A model generated the notes under the pieces. The model worked only from the letters and a program-made list of their open reading frames with translations. It did not search any database and was not told where the DNA came from. Below are positions 27,992 to 36,900 of a stretch of DNA of 64,000 nucleotides, piece by piece. The stretch's first letter is position 1; each line of letters opens with the position of its first letter. The position numbers and the translations under genes were made by a program. This DNA is from Ahaetulla prasina. Lineage: Eukaryota; Chordata; Lepidosauria; Squamata; Colubridae. Location: assembly GCF_028640845.1 (NCBI RefSeq), contig NC_080546.1, positions 77,866,697-77,930,696 on the forward strand, given 5' to 3'.

Positions 27992-30900
27992 TTAATTTTT
28001 ATACCGCCCTTCTCCCGAAGGACACAGGGCGGTGAACAGGCAGATAAAATAATACAATACATTACAATAAAAACACTAGAACAGTGTGGTGAACCTTTTA
28101 CTCACCGAGTCCCAAACAGGTATGCACTAAATGCGCTTTGCGCACGTGTGTGCCATCCATGTTAATGCACGGCTCCTCCCCTTGCACTGCGCATGCAACC
28201 GCACCATCTGCATATGTGGACGGCTTTTGCATGGTTCCCCCCATGCACTGTGCACGCAATCGCACCATCTGCGCATGCGCTCAGGTTTGCATGGCTCCCC
28301 ATGCGCTGCCCACGCAATCGCAACATATGCATATGGGTTTCACGCAATGGACGTGGGCGAATGCCATGTACGCACTGCATGCAAGTACGCAGAAACGTGT
28401 GTGCATGTACAGGAGAGTTCCGAAGACCAGCTAGATCCCCTGAATTGCATGCATGCGCACCGGAGGCCCGAACACTAGTTGGTGCACATGCACAGCTGCA
28501 GGTGAGTTGGGCAGGTGTGCAGCTGCAGGTGAGTTGGCTCTAGGTGCCATGTTGGGCACCTAGAGCCATAGGTTCGCCATCACGGCACTAGAATATAAAC
28601 TAAAAGCAAACCACACTCCTTACTAGCACTGATGTTGTTGCCTAGTTTGGGTAATGAAATGTCTGCAAGAAAACAAGTTTAGAGAGCACCAAAGACCCCT
28701 CATTCCAATCCTGAGCTACAAATATTCTCCTTTATTGGTTTATTCAGCCACATTGGTGTGATAGAACACTGGAGAAGCGGTGGGGGACAGTTTTGCAATA
28801 CAGTTTTCCCAGAGAGAGGCCCAGATTAAGAGACTGGACGTTCCAGGATGGAGGAAGGGGGATGTTGTGTCTTGCCCACTCTCACTGCAGCCGGGGCCTT
28901 CTTATCTGCTTCCGAACGCTGAGGAATGTCCTAGTATGTCTCCCGGCCCCAGCCCTGGCTCCATGCCCAGACAGGCTGAGGAGGAGGAAGCACCTCCCGG
29001 CCCCAGCCCTGGCTCCATGCCCAGGCAAACGGAGCAACTAGACCCCTCCCCCTCCCCCACAGCATGTGAGCCTGAGGGAGGTCAATTACCAACAGCTGCC
29101 GACTGAAGTGACCCTCGCTTCAGAAGAATTGCTAGGCGGCGGCGTCAGAAGGAAGGGAGGGGCAGGCCTGGATAAGTGCTGAGTCATGGAGCCACACCCC
29201 ATGGCCTATATAAAGGATCTGCTTTCTGGCATTCTCTGAGTCAGGCAAAGTCGAACATATCTTGCTGAAGTCACTTTCTGGTCTCCTGCCTGCCTTGAGG
29301 ACTTTGCTAGGACTTTGGCAGAGCTGCAGAGACACGCCTGATTCGGATTTCCCTGACCCGGCCGTCAGCGGAGGAGTGGGACACGACAGGGGAAGAGGTT
29401 CAGGATAGCCACACACCTAACATGTCTCAGGCTAGGTGCAGTCGGTTAGAAATTGATAGCTTTAATTCGGCAAGATTCTGTCCATTAAGTGTAAGCTATT
29501 AAAGGATTGAACTTGATTGGACTTGGCTCTGTTGTCTCTAAACTTGGGCTTCTCAGTTGGGCAGGGACGCACAAAATGTTTTCCAATGCATTTTTTTCTG
29601 AAGGCAGTAATTAAGAAATAGGTGCTAATAATCTTGCATGTTATAATTCCTAACAACCTCTGCTGTATGTATGTGACCTATACAAGTTTATTTGTGGAAG
29701 AGGTTGTGACAAATGGTGTGCACAACCATGTACTCAAAACCAGGGGTCTCCAACCTTGGCAACTTTAAGCCTGGAAGACTTCAACTCTCAGAATACCCCA
29801 GCCAGCAAAGCTGGCTGGGGAATTCTGGGAGTTGAAGTCCACCAGGCTTAAAGTTGCCAAGGTTGGGGACCCCTGCTCAAAACTGCCATGGGAGGGGGGG
29901 GTTGAGTCCTCTACTTCAGCGGTCACCAACTTGTGGTCCGTGGACCACTGGTGGTCCACGAGAAAATTTTGGTGGTCCCCAGAAAAATTATTTGCATTTT
30001 TTATATTGCACTAAATCAGGGGTCTTCAAACTATGGCCCCTGGACTGGATACATGCAATGAACGCTTGTGTTGCTGCAGAGAGTCTCCCCCTTCAGGGTC
30101 TTTTTGTGTGGGTTGGGGTCTGCTTCAGCCTCCTGGTCTGGGGCTTTGGGCGAAGTCTGGAGGGAAGTGCTGCTGGTGGCGAAGAGCCAGAGGGCCTTGT
30201 TCTAGTGGGACTGCCTCATGGCCTGGAACTGGCTAACCATCTCAGCCCGCTAAGCCTCCAGGCGCCGGTACCTGGCCTCTTGCAGGTCTTCCCTCTGCTT
30301 GGAAAGCCTATGCTCCTAGTCCTCAGTGAGGTGCTTCTGCTGAGCCTCCTCAGATCCAATTTGAACTGAGCCAGCTGTTTTGCCAACTCTTTCTCATGGT
30401 GGTTGCTTAGCTCCAACAACTGCTTCCTGTTGGGGCCCTAAGAAGCCTGGGCGGGCAGGGGAGGAGTAGGGTAGGAGGGGAGGGGTGAGTAGAGGCCGGT
30501 GAGATGCCCCTCAACGTGAGTGACATCAAGTTGATCATGGCCACCCTGTCACATGACTACCTAGCTACACCCACCCGACCAGTCATTAAGCAGATCATAT
30601 TAGCGGTCCACGGGATTTAAAATTATGAATTTAGCGGTCCCTGAGATCTGAAAGGTTGGGAACCCCTGCTCTACTTGCTCCCTCCAACAATCTCCAACCA
30701 AAGAATACATCATGGTCATGCCACTAAAATAGTAAAAAGGAAAATAAACCATTTCATCTCTCTCATATGTTGCCTTTCATTACCTAGTTCAATAGGCCTG
30801 CAATGGGAAATAAAAAGCAATGGATTGGTTGAAGCCTCTTCTTCTTCTTCTTCTTCTTCTTCTTCCAGTGTAACTGAGACTTCACCTGGAATTATAAAGA

Positions 30901-33900
30901 AGAAAATATGTGTAGGTAGGGAGGGTATATAGAGTATTATACTGAAAAACACATGAATCTAGAATAGAATAGAATAGAATAGAATTTTATTGGCCAAGTG
31001 TGATTGGACACACAAGGAATTTGTCTTGGTGCATATGCTCTCAGTGTACATAAAAGAAAAGATACATTCATCAAGGTACAACATTTACAACATAATTGAT
31101 GATCAATATATCAATATAAATCATAAGGATTGCCAGCAACAAGTTATAGTCATACAGTCATAAGTGGAAAGAGATTGGTGATGGGAACTATGAAACGATT
31201 AATAGTAGTGCAGATACATAGCCATCTTGGGAATGCAAAAGGCTTGATAAAACCACAAAATTGAACATAGCCATAAAATGTCCTGAACCATGATCTCTCG
31301 TAATGTCAAGGAGTATATTTGATAAACTCAGCTAGAATAAATCACGTTTAAGCCACTCAGAATTGAAAATAAAAGAAGAGGAGGCATAAATACATAAATA
31401 AATAAATACATAATAATACATAAATACAGCTCGCCTGTCTGGAACCCATACCACATTTCAGACATCAATATAATTGAATGTGTCCAGAAATATTTTGCAA
31501 GAAGAGTTCTCCACTCCTTTGAATACAACAAAATACCTTATGCCACCAGACTTGAAATCCTGGGTTTAGAAAACTTAGAACTCCACCGCCTTTGACAGGA
31601 CCTGTGTTTAACTCATAGAATTATCTGTTGCAATGTCCTTCTTGTCCTTCAGCTTCAATCACAACAATACAAGAGCAAACAATAGATTTAAACTTAATGT
31701 TAACCGCTTCAATCTTAATTGCAGAAAATATGACTTACTATCTACTGTTGACCTCACCCCATTCCTAAGAGGTCTGTAAGGGGCGTGCATAAGAGCACAA
31801 ACGTGCCTACCGTTCCTGTCCTATTGTTTCCTTTCATTATATCCAATTTATATAGTTATTACATACTTATACTCATATATATGCTTATATATTACATAGT
31901 TACTTCATGCTTATGCTTATATATACTGTTGTGACAAAATAAATAAATAAATAAAGTACATTATTTATGTACGTTTGTGTGCACAATGTGAAAATAAGAT
32001 GGAAGCATGAACAAAACTCTACTTATACAACAGAATGTTAGAGAGACATATTGCCAGACAAGTTGCTCAAAATAAAAGATAGCATCTCCTTACTTTACTA
32101 TCCTTCTGCACTACAAACCAATTAAGTTTGAAAATAATTGCTTGAATAGGTCCAGCTTTTAATTGAAGTGATTTGGAACTACAGCATTTAGTTCCCAGTC
32201 TATAAACATTTTAAAATTGCTTAAAGTTAGCCTCGGGTAAGGATTATATCCAAGGAACTGTCATTAGAATAGGTAAACCCATTAGCTCTTTCTGCGGATT
32301 GAACTTGCAATAATTTTATACTTATTATATGTTACAAGGTGAGAAATCATTCAAGTCATGCCTGAGGAGTAATCCTAGTATTTCAGCTTTTAATTAAACA
32401 GAAATGTGATGAAGTAAAGCCTAGAACCCAATTACTTTGGGGTAATGATTCCCACGTGCTACATAGCCAAAAAAAAATATTTCTCATCCTTGATTTAAAC
32501 TATAAACTGGTTATTCTAAGCAGATCTGGCTTCTCTGAATTACAGGATGTCCCAGGAGTGCTACTGCCTTTTGGGTTCCCATTCAGTTCTAAAGACTTAA
32601 CATTTATTTACAAATGTATAGAGAGAACAAAACTGAAAACCTGAGTTAAATGCTTCCATCACCAATACTGATATTTTTCCATCTAAGAACTCTACCACAA
32701 CGATTTAAGACTCTTATCAACTCCAAAATTGGAACTTCCATATTCTCTGAATCCAAATCCCTTTTACTTTACAACAGGGGTCTCCAACCTTGGTCCCTTT
32801 AAGACTTGTGGACTTCAACTCCCAGAGCTGGCTGAGGGACTCTGGGAGTTGAAGTCCAAAGGGACCAAGGTTGGAGACCCCTGCTTTACAAATACCATAT
32901 TATTTATTCACTACATTTATTTGTTGTCCATTTCACTATCCAAAGCAATTTCTCTGCAGTTATTGAAAGTTTTTCTCCAATTAAGAAACACTTCGGCTAA
33001 ATACTTAATCCCATGGCTGCATAATAGCTAGTTTTCCACTTCATGATAAACCGTAATAGTTTTTATTTATTCTATAAACCAACATTTTGTGAGATATGGC
33101 GAACCCAAACAGGGCCTCTAGTTTGCATAATAAAAGGAATTGTTTTCAGGCCAGACTAGTTAAACAAGGCTAATCAATTTCAGCATTAACACTTTCCCCA
33201 CGGACTGATAATCTGTGAAACAATAGCTACTAAATTAATTGCATAAGCATTTGCACAGAATTCATTTTACTCGGCAGCCCTGGACTGCTTGTAGGAAACA
33301 TCACATTTTGTGAGGCTTTCTATTTTCAAAACGTATGACAGATTCATGGATGGGATTGATTTGGTATGATTGCTGTTCTGTCAATGTTACTAAGATTGTA
33401 CGTCTTCTACATCAATAGAAATACAGTACAATACAATAAAACCTGTCTAGTAAAAGAATGTGAAGACAAACAGATCATCATCATCTGATGGCTGATGGCT
33501 CCAGCTCATCCATCTGAAGGCTGTAAGAAAGAACTCCATTCTTAATAGTTTATGGACGATTGTTTTCAATTACTACATGGAAGTTGTTCCAAAGTGTGGG
33601 CAATGGATAGCCTTCATCTGCTCCTTTACCTCATTAAAGTGTGGCTTATTTTTACCACAGAGTTATTGACAAAGAGGGAGAAACCATGTCTGAAAACCAT
33701 TTGAAAGTGCCATTACAGTACCGATTTTTTTGCAAATGCCACCTTTCCTTCTGTGTAGCAGTCTACTTCCTCAAACCGAGTCCTTCACTCCTTTATGTAC
33801 CACTAGACACTACTTTAGGGAAATGGTGTGGGGAGGGAAACATGCTTTCGTTCACTTAGTTGCAAGCAATTAGATTCAACTCTTGGATTTGGATTAAGGG

Positions 33901-36900
33901 AAAAATTCCCTCTAGGAGCTGCTGTAACATAATATCTTTATTGAGAGATTTTAAGAATAATAGGTGGGAAGTATTCTTGGTACACTGCTATTTTTGCAGT
34001 AAACATCTTAGGCATAAAGTCCTTATAGAAAGGGGAAAGGTTTAGCTTTTCTTTGTGGATCTCAAAAAAAAATTTTTTTTGTAAATGTATGTTGGAATTG
34101 ATAAATTGTGAAAACAACCAGAAAATCACCCCCAACCCTTCAGCCTCAAAACCTGGAGCAAGCAGCTAGACCATTTATCTAGACACAGAATTCAACTTGT
34201 GGGTTTTTCCTCTCTTTTGCTGCATTGTTTTGCATTATTTAAAGATAGTTATTTTTTTTAAAAATCCAGTGGTTTATGTTATTAATTTAAAACAGATTAA
34301 TATGCATTGCAAGGTTTATGCAGACTTTTTTCTTTCTTGTTGTTACAATCAGATATTTAACAGAGAGTTCTCTAAAGAAAATGAAACATTTTCAATCACT
34401 TCCCTGATCATGTTTTAAAGAAAAAAAATTCTTCCTGTGATTATAAATTTATTCTTGAAAGCTTCATGGAATAATAATTTACACATGCTCTTATTTATTA
34501 TCAAGAAATACTTCTGTCAAGTGGCTTGATTTGGTTTAGGGGTTGGTTGTTGTTGTTTTTTTTGCTTTCTCAAATAATATATTTTCCGATTTCCGGCAGG
34601 CAAGCAAAATACCTCACATACAAATATGCAAAACTCTTGTGAATATAGTTTTTAGAAGGTTGCCATCTCGGCAGTTGATTCACCATTTAAAAGAACTTCA
34701 GTGTGTTTTAAATGTTTACAATGTATATAGCCCCTTGGCAAGATAAGATAAATCTCTTGGAAAAACAAAATTTCAAAAAGAAGAACAACGTTTCCATCAC
34801 TGCTAGCAGGTGATTTACATGTTTTGGTCCTTTTGCTTAAATTCTAGCAGGGCAATAAACACATCACTGGAAGTGACAGAAATTTATATATCTATATATA
34901 TCCTTTCATCTTTAAATATATATGTATTGCTTGTGGCCCAGCTTGTGGCCCTTCAAACCTAGCAACACAACTATAAAACAGCACAAAAAAACGTTACAGA
35001 TAAAGCAGCAATAAAACCAGCAGAAGTTTGCAGGCCTTTAAGTCTTTTTTCTTTTCTTTTTCTTTTTGTTTTGTTTTTCTCTAGAGGAATTCAGCTTAGG
35101 AAACTAGCTAGCTCCAGCAGCTGGTTTAACTTAAGTTTCTGTATTTATAGAAACATTCAGCAGCAGACACCCTCCTTCTCTCCCCCCTTCCCTTCCCCAA
35201 CAGACACACAGATAAGGGAGCGCATTAAGTCAGTTTGTTCTACCAGCTGTGTCCATCTGCAGTGCCTTGCATGGGTCTGAGTTTTACAAGCCTTGTATGT
35301 ATTTTAGATAACAACAACAAGAAGGGAAAAAAAAGAGAGAGAGAGAGAAAGAAAGAGAGAGAGCTTGGGGGTGGGTTGTTTTTACCTTCATTGTTCTCCT
35401 TGGTGGCATTTATGATGTCATTGGCTGAACACCTGCCGTTCTCCTCCTCTGTTAACTGGGTGACAGGTTTATGTTGCAATATGGCATCCAGCTCATGAAA
35501 GAACTTCATAGTCTTGGTAGCATCTCCTGAGTTGTGGGCATATTTAACTGTCCTATATTCATATTTCAGGTTTTTATACTTTGCCCGACACTGTTTCCAG
35601 TCTCTGCAGATCCCCAACTCCTGAAGCCTTTTAGCAATGTAAATAAATATCCCTTTATTCCGTAAGGTCCCATGGAGTTGCTTTCTGATATTTTTTTCTG
35701 ACCAGACGCTTAGCAAGGCTTTAACCTCCTCCTCAGTCCAATGCCTTCCTGCTCCACTCTCCATGTTGAAAGTGACCTGGAAATGATTCACTATTTCTAG
35801 CCAAGATTGCGTTTCCTAGGAAACCAGACGGCTGATTGTCAGTAAGCTCCACAGAGATGAAAGGATCCAGTTTTACTGGCTCAAGCTGCCTGAGGGGAGT
35901 AACTTGAGGAACTGCCAAATAAGCAGGTTCCGTCTTAAGAAGCAGGAAAATAAAGCAGCTCGGGCAGAAATGACTGCAAAGCCTGTTAATCATTGGCACC
36001 CCCCCCCAAATAAGCTGTTTTCTGCTTTGCAATAATTAATACATAAATAAATTAATTAATTAAAAAAATGAAGCACAATTCCAGAGATGGAATGCATTCT
36101 GTAACCTTTGTTATGCAATGGGCTTTAAATATAATCTCTGCTCTTTAACGTACATGAGAGCTCTAAATAAGCTTCCCTCCATCTGGCCCCCTCCAGAGGC
36201 ACTGGATCACAAGCCTGGCTGATGGCTGAGGATGATGGGAGCTGTTGTCCAATGTATATGTCAGCATATAAATCTGTGTCAGATTTATATTGTTCTGTTT
36301 GTTTCCTAGTACAATTGGATTGCTTATTAGTAACCTATGACTATCACTAAGTGTTGTATCTTATGATTACCTATCTCCTCCCACTCGTGACTATAACCAT
36401 GTTGCTTGTATTTTTACGATTTATGTTGTTCTGTTTGTTTCCCAGTATCATTTGGTTGCTTATTAGTAACCCATGACTATCACCAAGTATTGTATCTTAT
36501 TATTCTTGATGGATGCATTTTATTTTTCTTTATGTACACTGAGAGCATATGAACCAAAGACAAATTCCTTGTGTGTCCAATCACACTTGGCCAATAAAGA
36601 ATTCTATTCTAGTCTACTCTATTCTACTCTACTCTGTTCTGTTCTGTCCTATTCTATTCTATTCTTGTGTGTGTATACACACACACACACACACAACTAT
36701 AGGCTATGATTTTGTTTGGAATGAAAATATTTGCCCCTTGATTCCCTTCAGATTCGCTAGCAAATAATGCCTTCAGTTTTGTAGCATATTTGTTTGTTCC
36801 CATGGTTTAGAATCCCTTTCAAAACTGTAAATCATAATTTCACACATACACATACTTACCCTTCTCCCAAATGCTTGGTTTGCATTCACAGAGCCTTTTG

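Noticed and set aside
28780..29106. Pro/Ser-rich frame with repeated G-P-S-P-G-S-M-P
   Set aside because: Part of the LTR at 28863-29388; the same peptide recurs in the LTR copies at 47976 and 49720.
33641..33859. 72-codon plus frame with a CCACAG acceptor
   Set aside because: No donor in frame, no recognisable domain, and it does not fit the PPAT first exon.
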